A stretch of DNA of 64,000 nucleotides from Bacillus albus (GTDB lineage: Bacteria; Bacillota; Bacilli; Bacillales; Bacillaceae_G), in NCBI RefSeq assembly GCF_001884185.1, contig NZ_MAOE01000037.1:124001-188000 (forward strand), given 5' to 3'. The notes beneath the pieces are model-generated. The model saw only the letters and a list, made by a program, of their open reading frames with translations, had not been told where the DNA came from and did no database searches. Positions 52,301 through 61,527 of the stretch are shown here, in pieces (positions within the stretch are counted from its first letter, which is position 1; each line of letters starts with the position of its first letter). The position numbers were made by a program, and so were the translations under genes.

Positions 52301-55300
52301 ACACAATATTCATAGAAGATAGCGTTCGAGTAGGCGGAGTTTTATTACCTGGAGTAAATCCAGCGAACGGGATACCAATTGGGGATATTATTGCAGGAGA
52401 TTTTATAAACGTCACTTTCCGTGTGCAAGTAGTTAGTATCCCAAATCCTATTTTTACAATCGGACCTGGAGGGCCAAACTCACCGGTTGTAAACGGAGCT
52501 TCTATTGATTACCAATTTATTAAAGGACCTAATTTACCACTTGTTTCACGAAGTACGACATCTAATGCTGTCTCGACACAAATAAATTCTGGGGAAGTTG
52601 TGGCAATCAAATCTGTAGATAAAACTTTCGCTACGATTGGCGATACAATTTCTTATACAATTACATTAAGTAATCCTGGAAATGTAGCATCACAAAATAT
52701 GATATTTACTGATATTTTACCTGAAGGCACAACATTTATTTCCGGAACTTTAACAAATGATTCTGGTACACAGCAAATTGGAAATCCTGGGAACGGAATA
52801 CAGATTGGAAATATAAATCCAAGTGGAACGACCGTTATTACTCTCAATGTTCTTGTTACAAATATTCCAAGTATAAATCCAATTTCTAATTTTAGTTCCG
52901 TACAATTTGCACATGTGGTCGATCCTAGCCAACCTGCCGTAACACAAACGAATGTATCTAATTCTGTTTCGACAACTATTAATAGTGCAATATTAAATAC
53001 GACAAAAACTGTTGATAAATCTATTATTTCCGTCGGCGATACACTTACGTATACAACAACAATTACGAATACAGGAAATACACCAGCAACTAATATAACA
53101 TTTACAAGTGCTATTCCGGCTAACACGACATTTATACCAAATTCGGTCACAATCAATGGTATACAGCAATTTGGTGCACAGCCAGCACTTGGAGTAACTA
53201 TACCAAATATCGCTCCAGGTGAAACAGTAACTGTTACTTTCCAAGTAAATGTTCTTTCTGTTCCCCCTTCAAGCTCGATTATGGGTAACGATACGATTTT
53301 ATACTCTTATACTGTTGATCCAAACGGAGCTCCTGCTACTACTTCTACTTCAACGAATATCATTACAAACCCTGTATTAGATGCTATGATAACAATGGTA
53401 AAATCAGTCGATCAAACACTTGTAACGCTAGGTGATGCCATTACCTATACGACAATTTTAACGAATAGCGGTAATACAAACGCGACGAATATTACGTTCA
53501 CTGACCTTATACCAGATGGTACAACGTTTATTACTGATAGCGTTACAATTGATGGCATCACACAAATTGGGCTTAATCCTAATACAGGCATAACAATTGG
53601 ATCGATTGCTCCTAACAGCTCAATAGCAATAGCATTTCAAGTTACCGCTACTTCTACTCCTGTTCAAAATCCTATTGCCAATTCCGCTAGTGCTTCTTAC
53701 ACATTTATCGCTGATCCTAATGCCCCTATTGTTTCAAGGAATGTTACTTCAAACACAGTGTTCACTACAATTAACACAGCTACCATTCTTTCATTAAAAC
53801 AAGTCGATAAATCCTTTAGTCGTATTGGCGACACACTCACCTATACTGTCACTTTAACAAACAATGGAAACTCATCCGCACAAAATGTTATTTTCTCAGA
53901 TACACTGCCGAGCGGAACTACATTTATTGCAAACTCATTTTCTATTAACGGGGTTCCTCAAAGTGGAGCGGATCCATCAAACGGTGTAAATATTGGACCT
54001 ATAACAGCTGGGTCTACAGTAAATGTTTCATTCCAAGTAAACGTGGCGTCATTACCAACCGAAAACCCAATTGTAAATTTCTCATCAACATCGTATCAAT
54101 TGGTCTCACCGCCTGATGCAGAAACTTCAATTAGTAATCCTGTTTCAACGCAAATTAACGAAGCTATATTATCCATGACGAAAAATGAGAGTGTCTCCTT
54201 TGCAGATATTGGGCAAACTGCTTTTTATACTACTTCTATTTCGAATATAGGAAATACGGATGCGACTAATATTGTATTCACAGATGTATTACCGAGTGGA
54301 CTCACATTTGTTCCTAACACATTAACTGTTGATGGTGTTTTACAACCTGACGCGAATCCAAATACCGGTGTATTGCTTGTAACACTTCCACCAAATGAAA
54401 TATATAGCATCGTTTTTCAAGTTACCGTGGACAATATCCCTCCTAGTAACCCAGCACCAAATACAGCATCAACGACATATGAGTTTACTGTTGATCCTGT
54501 TAATCCTCCCGTTTCAAGCACAGCTAATTCTAATACGACGCTTCTTCAAATAAACAACGCAACTATTATTAGTACAAAAACAGCAAATCTTGCTTTTGCG
54601 GACGTTGGTAATACAATAACATTTACACTTAACCTTCCTAATACAGGGAATGTGGCTGCAACTGATGTTACCGTTATCGATATACTTGATAGCAATTTAA
54701 GTTTCGTTCCAAACAGTTTCACAGTTAATGGGCAAACTATTCCAAATGCTGATTTATCTACTGGTGTAAATATCGGTTCCATTAATGGTGGAAGCACATC
54801 AATTGTCACATTCCAAGCCACTGTTTCAACCCTACCAAGCAACAATCCTATTTCTAATTCAGCTCTTACCACTTACCGTTATATTGTTGATCCAGATCAG
54901 CCGTTCATTTCAACTTCTAATCAATCTAATACAACGACAACACAAGTTAATAGCGCCGTCCTTACTGCACAAAAAAATTCAAATGTAGCAACAGTAGATA
55001 TTGGGCAAGATATTATCTATTCCGTTACGATTACAAATAGCGGAAATGTTAGTGCGACGAATGTTATTTTTACCGATTTGATTCCAGACGGAACTTCCTT
55101 TGAACCGAATAGTTTTACACTTAACGGAACTACCATTCCAAATGCAGACCTAATTACAGGCGTTCCAATTGGCGATATCGCGCCAAACCAGTCTGTCATC
55201 GTAGCATTTCATATTAATGCCGATGAAATTCCGCCTATAAATCCAATTACTAATCAAGCTAGCGTTAGTTTCCAACATATCGTCAATCCAGCTAACCCTC

Positions 55301-58300
55301 CAGTTTCAAAAAACATTACTTCAAATAGTGTTACAACAACAATTGAAAGTGCTATTTTAACTACCACTAAAATTGGAGATAAAGCTTTTGCAACGATTGG
55401 TGATACGATTACGTATACAACTACGATCACGAATACTGGAAATATTCCTGCCAATAACGTTATTTTCTCAGACCCGATACCATTGTGGACACAATTTGTT
55501 GCAGGATCAGTTATTGTTGATGGCACTCCGTTACCATCCGCTTCTATCATTGACGGTATTGGCATAAATACGATCATTCCAAATCAAACTGTAACAATTG
55601 TATTCCAAGTTCAAATTGTAAGTAACCCAACAACATTCACACCAGAGCTCCAAAACTTAGGATTTGTAAACTTCCAATATAACGTAGGAAATGCATTACA
55701 GGCTCAACCTGGAAATGTGGAAACGAACGTCTTCGTTACTTCTATTAATTCAGCAATCCTTTCAGCTGTAAAAACTGCTAATACTGCCTTTGCGAATATT
55801 GGCGATACGATCACTTATACAGTTTTAATTCAAAATAGCGGTAATACAAACGCTACGAATGTAAATTTCTCAGATCCGATTCCAGCAGGAACAACTTTTG
55901 TGGAAAATAGTTTTACTGTAAATGGAAATACCCTTCCAAGTGCAAATCCAAATAACGGAGTGAATATCGGAACCGTGAACACCGGTAGTTCCTTAACCGT
56001 TACGTTCCAGGTCATAGTTACATCTACTCCACCTTCGAACCCAATTACAAACGTTGCATCTATTCAATACGAATTCATAGTTAATCCGGCTTCTCCTCCC
56101 GTTACAGGCACAATAAATTCTAATAGTGCTTCCACACAAATTAATAACGCGACTGTTATAACTGGTTTAGAAGCAAATCGTACAATCGTATCTACTGGAG
56201 ATATCATTACGTATACAGCAACATTAACCAATACTGGAAACTTCCCTGCAAATTCTGTATTACTCATTAACGGCGTTCCTGAAGGGGCATTATTTGTTCC
56301 AAATAGTGTCACGCTTAACGGGATTTCACTTCCAGATGCAAGTCCAACTCTCGGCATTCCAGTTGGTATTATCGCACCAGGTGATTCTGCTACGATTACG
56401 TTCCAATTTCTTGCAAGTTTTATTCCACCGCAAGGAGCGATTATAAATCAAGCACTTACAAATTACACGTATATTGTCGACCCAAGTCAACCTCCAGTTA
56501 CAGCAACATCTTCATCTAATACGGTAAATACAGCTGTCGTTGATGCATCACTATCTGTAATTAAAAATACAGATTCCCTCGTACAGTCTACTGACGGTAC
56601 AATCACTTACACTGTAGTCATTCAAAATAACGGGAATACAACTGCAAATACAGTTACTTTAACAGATTTGGTCCCAGAAGGAACTGCATTTATTCCGAAT
56701 AGCGTGACCATTAATGGCGTTTCAGCCCCAGGTGCCGATCCAAACGTAGGAATCCCCTTAAACGCCATTGCACCTTCAGAAATCATCACCGTCACATTCC
56801 AAGTTATCGTTCAATCCATTCCAAGCGTCAATCCAATTTCTAATATAGCTCGTATTGACTATACTTTTATCGCCGATCCAACTGCTCCTATCATCTCTCG
56901 AACCATTACGTCTAATCCAGCTTTCACACAAATTTCGGATGCGAATGTTCTTTCTTTAAAAGCAGTCAATGCAGAGCAAGCGACAACAGGGGATATTTTG
57001 ACCTATACGATAACACTAGAAAATACCGGAAATATTCCAGCTACTAATCTATTATTTTCAGATACGATTCCAGAAGGGACTACATTCGTAGAAAATAGTT
57101 TTACACTTAACGGAACAGCTATACTTGGTGCAAATCCAAATGCAGGTGTCACTTTGCCTAACCTAGCAGCAAACTCTACTCACCTTGTTTCGTTCCAAAT
57201 TCTTATTAACGATTCATTCTCGCAACAAACGATTACAAATCAATCTAATACAACATATACAATTCAACCAGATCCAGGGCAACCGCCTATTACTGAAACA
57301 TCTACAAGTAATATTGTCATTACAAATTTCGTTCTAGCACAATTGACAGTTACAAAAACGTCCAATCCAATAACTGTAGATATTGGCGGAACTATACTTT
57401 ATATTTCTGAAGTGAAAAATATCGGCAATGTTGACGCAATAAATATTACTTTTACAGATGCTATTCCAGCTGGGACTACATTCGTTCCAGACAGTGTCAC
57501 AATTAACGGTGTACTTCAGCCTGGTGTAAATCCAGAAAACGGAATACCAATTGGAACGATTTCACCAAACAGTTCCAACACAATACTATTTCAAGTACAA
57601 ACGAATAACCCACCAACTGAAACCGAAATTGTAAATCAATCATCTGTAAATTACCAATATGTAAGTATTCCTACAGCTCCACCAGTGAATCGCACTGCAA
57701 ATTCTAATATCATAACAACATCACTTCAAAATGCAAATATTATTTCTGTTAAACAAGCAGACGTTACTTTCGTAGCCATCGGGCAAAATATTACGTATAC
57801 AAATACACTACAAAATATAGGAACTGTTCCAGCTAACAATACGGTGTTCATTGACAACATTCCAGAAGGTACTATATTCATTGAAGATAGCTTATCAATA
57901 AATAATGTGATGCAGCCTGGTGCGAACCCTGAAAATGGTGTAACTCTCGGCACGATACAACCAAATGAAACAGTCACTATTTCATTCCAAGTACAACTCA
58001 CAAGCATACCAGAGGGCAATACAGTCACTAACATTTCAGACACTTCGTATGAATACCAAATTGACCCTAGTTCCCCAATTATTCAGCGTAGATCGTTATC
58101 AAATGCAGTAAATACTGAAGTGCGGACGGCAAATGTTAGTGCAATTAAATCCGCTAACAGATCTATTACACGCATCGGTCAAATTATCACATATACAGTC
58201 GCAGTTACAAATGATGGTACAGTACCTATTACAAATACTCTTCTAATTGACGCCATTGCTGCTGGCACCACATTCGTTCCAAATAGCATTCTTGTAGATG

Positions 58301-61300
58301 GCATACCAAGGCCTAACGAAAATCCAATTACCGGAATCACTCTTGATATTATCCTTCCAAACAATACAATTATCGTTACATTCCAAGTAAATGTAGTCTC
58401 TACACCTTCTCAAAATAACATTAATAATATCGCCATCATCCACTATGAATATCAGCCAGACCCAAGCTTACCACCAATTTCAGAAACGACATCTTCCAAT
58501 ACTACAAATATACAATTTATTGATGCCATTCTTATCGCTACAAAATCCGCTAATACAGTATTAGCTAATATTGATGAAACTATTGAATATACAGTACTCA
58601 TTCAAAATAACGGATCCACTACAACTAACTCCATCTTTTTTACAGATACTATAGAAGATGGAACAGTATTTATTCCAGGAAGTGTAATAGTTAACAACAC
58701 TGTACTTCCTGCAGCAGATCCAAATATCGGCTTTTCCATTCCTAATATTACGTCAGGTCAAGTAACTACAATAACGTTCCAAGTTTCCGTTACGAATTTA
58801 CCTGCTGTAAACCCAACACCTAATACTGCAAACATCGTCTACGACTTTATTTTCAACCCTGACTTCGCACCTATTCAAAAATCTACTACTTCCAATACTA
58901 CTTTCGTTCAAATTAATGACGCTGATATCATTTCACTGAAAACTGTTGATTTGACCTCTGTAGCAATTGGTGACATTTTAACTTATACAACAACTTTAAC
59001 GAATATAGGAAATACGGATGCTACTTCTGTTGTATTTACAGACAATATCCCTGATGGAACAACCTTTATAGACGGTAGTGTTTTAGTAAATAATATCCCT
59101 CAGCTTAACGCGAATCCAAGTACTGGTATACTTGTAGGAACGATTGCTCCTAACGCTTCTATCCCAGTCACGTTTTCCGTTACTGTGGTATCTCTTCCAG
59201 CTAGCAGTCGTATCCAAAACCAATCAACTTCTCGTTATACGATAAACGGGGCAGAACAAATATCGACTAGTAACATTACCTTCACTGAAGTTATTTCTGC
59301 TAATGTAACGGCAACAAAAACAACGCCTATCCAATATGCTGACCTACAAACAATTATCCCTTACACAATTTCCATTACAAACAATGGGAATATACAAGTA
59401 GAAAACATTATCGTTACAGATATCATCCCAGCAAATACGAGCTTTATAGAGAATAGTGTTATTGTAAATGGAAATTCTCGTCCAAATGACAATCCACTTA
59501 ACGGTATACCAATTGACAACATTCCGCCCAATACAACAGCAACTATTCTATTCCAAGTACGGGTTACTTCAATTCCGCAAACAAATCCAATCTCTAACAC
59601 GAGTACAATTGAATACCAATACACGTTACCAGATCGACCACCTATTACCGAAACTATTCTTTCATCAGCTGCCGTAACAACAATTAATCATGCGACTTTG
59701 AATAGTAATAAAGCTGTTGACCTTGCATTTGCAACAGTCGGTGACACGTTAACATATACAATTACACTCAATCAAACTGGTAATGTTGCAGTAAATGATG
59801 TAATCATTCAAGATAGGATTCCTCAAGGTACTACATTTATAGAAAATAGTGTCATTGTAAACGGAGAAAATCTTCCGGGAGTCAATCCAGTAAGCGGTAT
59901 ACCAATTGGTCCTATAACCGTTGACGGAAACGCTAGTGCTTCATTCCAAGTTTCTGTAACTTCTATCCCAACACCAAATGAACTAAGCAACCAAGCCATT
60001 ACTACCTTTAACTATATAGTCAACCCAAATAACGTACCTATTACAAATACAACTACAACAAATACTGTCACTACAACTGTCCAAAATGATAATGTCGTTG
60101 CGATAAAAGCTGTTGATTTCACGAGCGCCTTGCCTGGTCAAACTTTAACGTACACCATTACCATTACGAATAATGGTAATATCACTATTGAAGATCTTCT
60201 TCTAGTAGACACAGCACCAGTAGATACGACATTCGTTATTGGTAGTGTTACGATTAACGGAATCAATCAACCTAATGAAAATCCTGAAAATGGTATTACG
60301 TTAGGAAACCTTGCTCCTAATGAATCTGTTTTTATTACATTCCAAGTGATAATATCTTCTTCTACTCTTCAATCTACAATCAATAACGATGCAACTATTT
60401 CCTATACGTCTATTGTTGGTCCAATCGAACCACCTATTACGATTACAAGGCAAACAAATACCGTTACAAAGCAAACAAATACCGTTACAACAACAGTAGT
60501 TGACCCGATGGTTAGCATTGAAAAAACAGCTGATAAATCTATTGTAGCGTCAGGCGACACCATAACTTTCACATTAGAAGTGATAAATCATTCACCAATT
60601 CCTACAATTAGTACTTCTGTCCTAGATATAATTCCAGCTAGTACAACATTTATAGAAAATAGCGTAGCAATTAACGGTACTCCGGTTCCAAATGTCCGTC
60701 CAGATACTGGTATTAATATTGGCGCTTTACCTGCAGATTCAGTAGCAACGATAACATTTAAAGTTCTCGTCACGTCTATCCCTTCAAACAGTACAATTAT
60801 CAATTCCGCTTCCGTCACTGCTGCCTTCCAATTGACACCACAGGACCCAATTATTACTTTTATAGTTAATTCAAATATCGTTCGTATACCAGTACAATTT
60901 ATAACTGCGATAGTAGTAAAAAACGCTTCCGTCAGCTCAGCTTATTTAAACCAATATTTTGATTATACGGTGCGCATTACGAATACTTCTGACATTTCAC
61001 TTTCAAATATTTCGTTACAAGATACCATTCCAGCAGGTTTACAATTTATGAATGGCACTGTCTCCATTAATGGGGAACGCTCTCCACTAGCGAATCCGAA
61101 TATCGGTTTCCTAGTCGCTACTAATTTAGAACCGAACGAAACAATTATCGTGTTATTCACAGTACAAGTAATAAGTCCACCTGTTAATAATGAATTTAAA
61201 AATACAGCTAATATTTCGTTACAACTTCAAGTCTCACCTACCGATCCACCAATTACAGTAACTGTTACGAGTAACGAAAATATGGTCACCTTTGTTCCAG

Positions 61301-61416
61301 AAAATCCAGATGAAACACTTCCAAATTTTAATTGCTTCTTTGACGGTGAACGCTTCATACGGATTACTCCTCGAAATGTGCGACATTACCTTTGGACTTG
61401 GATTTGGTGGGATTAA
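46363..61416 (+). CDS. Giant DUF11-repeat protein (5017 residues, about 35 repeats)
   Basis: One uninterrupted reading frame of 15,054 bases. Residues 1-350 form a non-repeat N-terminal module (GWDITSIDISPYLTNSQVSA near its end). About 35 DUF11 units of about 132 residues follow (351 to about 4980). Each starts like ATKSVDKTFATIGDTLTYT, continues with N-x-GN, F-x-D-x-IP-x-GT, F-x-NSV, a Gly-Ile turn and FQV, and ends near SNTVSTQINNA. A short Cys-containing aromatic tail closes it (4985-5017). There is no signal peptide, membrane segment or LPXTG. DUF11 units are beta-sandwiches typical of surface fibres and adhesins. GAGGTG precedes the ATG. Spore-surface assembly is possible but unproven. 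Confidence 0.9.
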   Translation: MPITNRFSTTTNGALAITGNTLGLSKISNQNRAGTIGAIGAFATTNTALQVPTFPAGTTLNYTQNSSTALLNIPAGSTILYAELVWGGNYLSRDQNITSVLGNPVSFTTPVSTYSITPSAVTASNQTFVSNSITFGFYTRSADVTTLIQAGGSGSYTTGAVPGLVDPIDASNGTINSAGWTLIVAYQNGTLPARNLTIYVAGNRVSADTGSADVAVSGFLTPSGGPVSGRLFLSSIEGDADITGDQALFGPNFSSLNALSGPNNAVNNFFSSQVNNAAGNLDTTGTFGTRNQSASTGTNISAGRQGWDITSIDISPYLTNSQVSAAIRLTTNGDAYMLNTVGLQININSPNIQATKSVNKSVAAIGDVLTYTVTIPNTGLLPANNVIFIDSLPNGTSFIPGTVTVDNIPQTNANPAAGISLGTINNSASRTVTFQATVVSLPNQNPISNTANITFQYTPIAGGTTFNGLATSNSAGTQINLADINGIKSVNKIFTDIGETLTYSIALANIGNIAATNVIYTDPIPSGTTFIPGSVTVNGVTQAGANPANGIAIGSIAANSTTTVSFQVLVPSIPQTNPILNSGTTTYQYIPVPNQPAVSGTDTTNIVSTQVNNATVTMAKAVDKNFADIGDTLTYNVSFTGTGNTNANNVIFTDIIPTGTTFVLNSLTIDGTTQVGANPANGVNIGSIPTGTTKNISFQVVVNTIPASNVITNGSSASYQYTVNPSQSPVTKNISSNLVSTQINNANLTLTKSTNKQFATIGETISYTILITNNGNTAATNVQLTDPLPNGTILTPGTVTLNGVLQNVDSLVALSIGTIPGGATFTLSFQVIVINITAQNPIINNAFASYIYTVNPSLPPTSKTANSNSVTSTIRLANLQATKSVDKTFAEVGDVLTYTFSLTNDGNVAANNVVLSDSIANGTAFVPNSVTINNVAQPGVTPASINIGSINANTTITASFEVLITSIPNPNPISNSASISYNFIVDPNASPVSKNTTSTTTFTQVNDANVVSTKAVDRAFATVGDVLTYTVTLANAGSVSADGPTFVDTNPDGTTFIPNTFLINGVLQNNVDPNVGVPLPSIPANGSLTVSYQVTVTSLPTQNPTINSSSTQYSFILNPGDPPTIETSLSNTVSTQINLANVIIFKDVDLTIADVGQPITYTIALANPGNTPADNVVVTDILPPGTILVPNSIFIGGALQLGADPSAGLQVGTIPAGGITTIVFQISANSLPSPNPVQNSAALQYSFIADPNSPAVVRNATSNIVTTQINTANIVATKLTSTNSADVGDIITYATILTNNGNIPASNVTFTDIIPADTIFLPNTVTINGVPIANANPANGILIGTIGANSSRTVAFQVSVPTIPSTNPIPNQSSTTFQYTYDPAKPTVMQMVASNTVQTTINNATITAAKSADKQFANVNDIITYTTTLTNNGNTLASNIVFTDAIPSGTSFIPNSVTVNGNILPNVNPTNGIAIDPISPNANTIISFQVQVNSIPNPNPIPNQSNTTYQYVVDPNLPPASANASSNVITTQINNATIIATKSVNTPNAAIGDIVTYTIAVTNTGNIPASATVLTDGLGPGASFIPNSVTINNISQPGLDPSLGIHLDDIAPGGTTFLTFQVKILAIPPSGTLTNNALVNYEYAVNPTETPAVGSIVTNTTVTPIVDATLVINKNASTTFATIEDTITFTSVVTNTGNTTANNVVFTDSIPNGTAFVPNSFKINGVTIPNANPQNGITIGNLNSNASVTLSFQVNITTLPNPNPIPNQSSLQYSFIVDINESPVSRTVQSNTSFTQVNTASVIATKTASSAFAAVGDTITYTTTLTNSGNTIANTPVFIDILPPELSFVPDSVQINTIPQLGFRPDSGISLDPIPVGGTTIISFQAIVGSIPATNPTLNQSSTTYSIIVDPNQPPVTETATSTPTLVQINEAIIQATKSVDRLFSDIAPGNSFLTYTVLLENIGNTTATNIMFTDPIPNNTIFIEDSVRVGGVLLPGVNPANGIPIGDIIAGDFINVTFRVQVVSIPNPIFTIGPGGPNSPVVNGASIDYQFIKGPNLPLVSRSTTSNAVSTQINSGEVVAIKSVDKTFATIGDTISYTITLSNPGNVASQNMIFTDILPEGTTFISGTLTNDSGTQQIGNPGNGIQIGNINPSGTTVITLNVLVTNIPSINPISNFSSVQFAHVVDPSQPAVTQTNVSNSVSTTINSAILNTTKTVDKSIISVGDTLTYTTTITNTGNTPATNITFTSAIPANTTFIPNSVTINGIQQFGAQPALGVTIPNIAPGETVTVTFQVNVLSVPPSSSIMGNDTILYSYTVDPNGAPATTSTSTNIITNPVLDAMITMVKSVDQTLVTLGDAITYTTILTNSGNTNATNITFTDLIPDGTTFITDSVTIDGITQIGLNPNTGITIGSIAPNSSIAIAFQVTATSTPVQNPIANSASASYTFIADPNAPIVSRNVTSNTVFTTINTATILSLKQVDKSFSRIGDTLTYTVTLTNNGNSSAQNVIFSDTLPSGTTFIANSFSINGVPQSGADPSNGVNIGPITAGSTVNVSFQVNVASLPTENPIVNFSSTSYQLVSPPDAETSISNPVSTQINEAILSMTKNESVSFADIGQTAFYTTSISNIGNTDATNIVFTDVLPSGLTFVPNTLTVDGVLQPDANPNTGVLLVTLPPNEIYSIVFQVTVDNIPPSNPAPNTASTTYEFTVDPVNPPVSSTANSNTTLLQINNATIISTKTANLAFADVGNTITFTLNLPNTGNVAATDVTVIDILDSNLSFVPNSFTVNGQTIPNADLSTGVNIGSINGGSTSIVTFQATVSTLPSNNPISNSALTTYRYIVDPDQPFISTSNQSNTTTTQVNSAVLTAQKNSNVATVDIGQDIIYSVTITNSGNVSATNVIFTDLIPDGTSFEPNSFTLNGTTIPNADLITGVPIGDIAPNQSVIVAFHINADEIPPINPITNQASVSFQHIVNPANPPVSKNITSNSVTTTIESAILTTTKIGDKAFATIGDTITYTTTITNTGNIPANNVIFSDPIPLWTQFVAGSVIVDGTPLPSASIIDGIGINTIIPNQTVTIVFQVQIVSNPTTFTPELQNLGFVNFQYNVGNALQAQPGNVETNVFVTSINSAILSAVKTANTAFANIGDTITYTVLIQNSGNTNATNVNFSDPIPAGTTFVENSFTVNGNTLPSANPNNGVNIGTVNTGSSLTVTFQVIVTSTPPSNPITNVASIQYEFIVNPASPPVTGTINSNSASTQINNATVITGLEANRTIVSTGDIITYTATLTNTGNFPANSVLLINGVPEGALFVPNSVTLNGISLPDASPTLGIPVGIIAPGDSATITFQFLASFIPPQGAIINQALTNYTYIVDPSQPPVTATSSSNTVNTAVVDASLSVIKNTDSLVQSTDGTITYTVVIQNNGNTTANTVTLTDLVPEGTAFIPNSVTINGVSAPGADPNVGIPLNAIAPSEIITVTFQVIVQSIPSVNPISNIARIDYTFIADPTAPIISRTITSNPAFTQISDANVLSLKAVNAEQATTGDILTYTITLENTGNIPATNLLFSDTIPEGTTFVENSFTLNGTAILGANPNAGVTLPNLAANSTHLVSFQILINDSFSQQTITNQSNTTYTIQPDPGQPPITETSTSNIVITNFVLAQLTVTKTSNPITVDIGGTILYISEVKNIGNVDAINITFTDAIPAGTTFVPDSVTINGVLQPGVNPENGIPIGTISPNSSNTILFQVQTNNPPTETEIVNQSSVNYQYVSIPTAPPVNRTANSNIITTSLQNANIISVKQADVTFVAIGQNITYTNTLQNIGTVPANNTVFIDNIPEGTIFIEDSLSINNVMQPGANPENGVTLGTIQPNETVTISFQVQLTSIPEGNTVTNISDTSYEYQIDPSSPIIQRRSLSNAVNTEVRTANVSAIKSANRSITRIGQIITYTVAVTNDGTVPITNTLLIDAIAAGTTFVPNSILVDGIPRPNENPITGITLDIILPNNTIIVTFQVNVVSTPSQNNINNIAIIHYEYQPDPSLPPISETTSSNTTNIQFIDAILIATKSANTVLANIDETIEYTVLIQNNGSTTTNSIFFTDTIEDGTVFIPGSVIVNNTVLPAADPNIGFSIPNITSGQVTTITFQVSVTNLPAVNPTPNTANIVYDFIFNPDFAPIQKSTTSNTTFVQINDADIISLKTVDLTSVAIGDILTYTTTLTNIGNTDATSVVFTDNIPDGTTFIDGSVLVNNIPQLNANPSTGILVGTIAPNASIPVTFSVTVVSLPASSRIQNQSTSRYTINGAEQISTSNITFTEVISANVTATKTTPIQYADLQTIIPYTISITNNGNIQVENIIVTDIIPANTSFIENSVIVNGNSRPNDNPLNGIPIDNIPPNTTATILFQVRVTSIPQTNPISNTSTIEYQYTLPDRPPITETILSSAAVTTINHATLNSNKAVDLAFATVGDTLTYTITLNQTGNVAVNDVIIQDRIPQGTTFIENSVIVNGENLPGVNPVSGIPIGPITVDGNASASFQVSVTSIPTPNELSNQAITTFNYIVNPNNVPITNTTTTNTVTTTVQNDNVVAIKAVDFTSALPGQTLTYTITITNNGNITIEDLLLVDTAPVDTTFVIGSVTINGINQPNENPENGITLGNLAPNESVFITFQVIISSSTLQSTINNDATISYTSIVGPIEPPITITRQTNTVTKQTNTVTTTVVDPMVSIEKTADKSIVASGDTITFTLEVINHSPIPTISTSVLDIIPASTTFIENSVAINGTPVPNVRPDTGINIGALPADSVATITFKVLVTSIPSNSTIINSASVTAAFQLTPQDPIITFIVNSNIVRIPVQFITAIVVKNASVSSAYLNQYFDYTVRITNTSDISLSNISLQDTIPAGLQFMNGTVSINGERSPLANPNIGFLVATNLEPNETIIVLFTVQVISPPVNNEFKNTANISLQLQVSPTDPPITVTVTSNENMVTFVPENPDETLPNFNCFFDGERFIRITPRNVRHYLWTWIWWD
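47413..61300 (+). repeat. DUF11-encoding repeat array, about 35 units of about 397 bases
   Basis: Unit starts, recognised by the A-x-K-x-V-[DN]-K...I-G-D-x-[IL]-T-Y pattern, recur from about 47413 to 60902; 34 intervals average about 397 bases. Most units are well diverged in DNA while the protein pattern is kept, so the array is old rather than freshly expanded. Unit 13 (insertion before LTYTVLLENIG, and a Gly/Pro-rich loop) and unit 21 (shifted ending) are the most irregular. Confidence 0.9.
60450..60491 (+). repeat. 21-base tandem duplication inside repeat unit 33
   Basis: GCAAACAAATACCGTTACAA recurs exactly 21 bases later (60450 and 60471), giving the duplicated peptide QTNTVTK-QTNTVTT. 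It is in frame and adds seven residues at the end of unit 33. Confidence 0.9.
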
Positions 61417-61419
61417 ATG

Positions 61420-61473
61420 AAACAAAAAGAGATTGTAGTTTGGTTGAAACCAAATTACAATCTCTTTTTCATT
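61420..61473. terminator. Long bidirectional terminator after the giant gene
   Basis: AAAAAGAGATTGTA pairs with TACAATCTCTTTTT and TTTGGTT with AACCAAA inside, giving a stem of over 20 bp with one mismatch. T's follow on both strands. Confidence 0.92.
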
Positions 61474-61527
61474 CTCTTTATCGTACTACTTAATAACTCG
61501 TCCAAGCATTTATAACCGAGCATCATC

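Noticed and set aside
47407-61425. Many antisense and shifted open frames inside the giant gene
   Set aside because: They recur at equivalent places in each repeat, a by-product of AT-rich, stop-poor repeated sequence, and lack ribosome binding sites.
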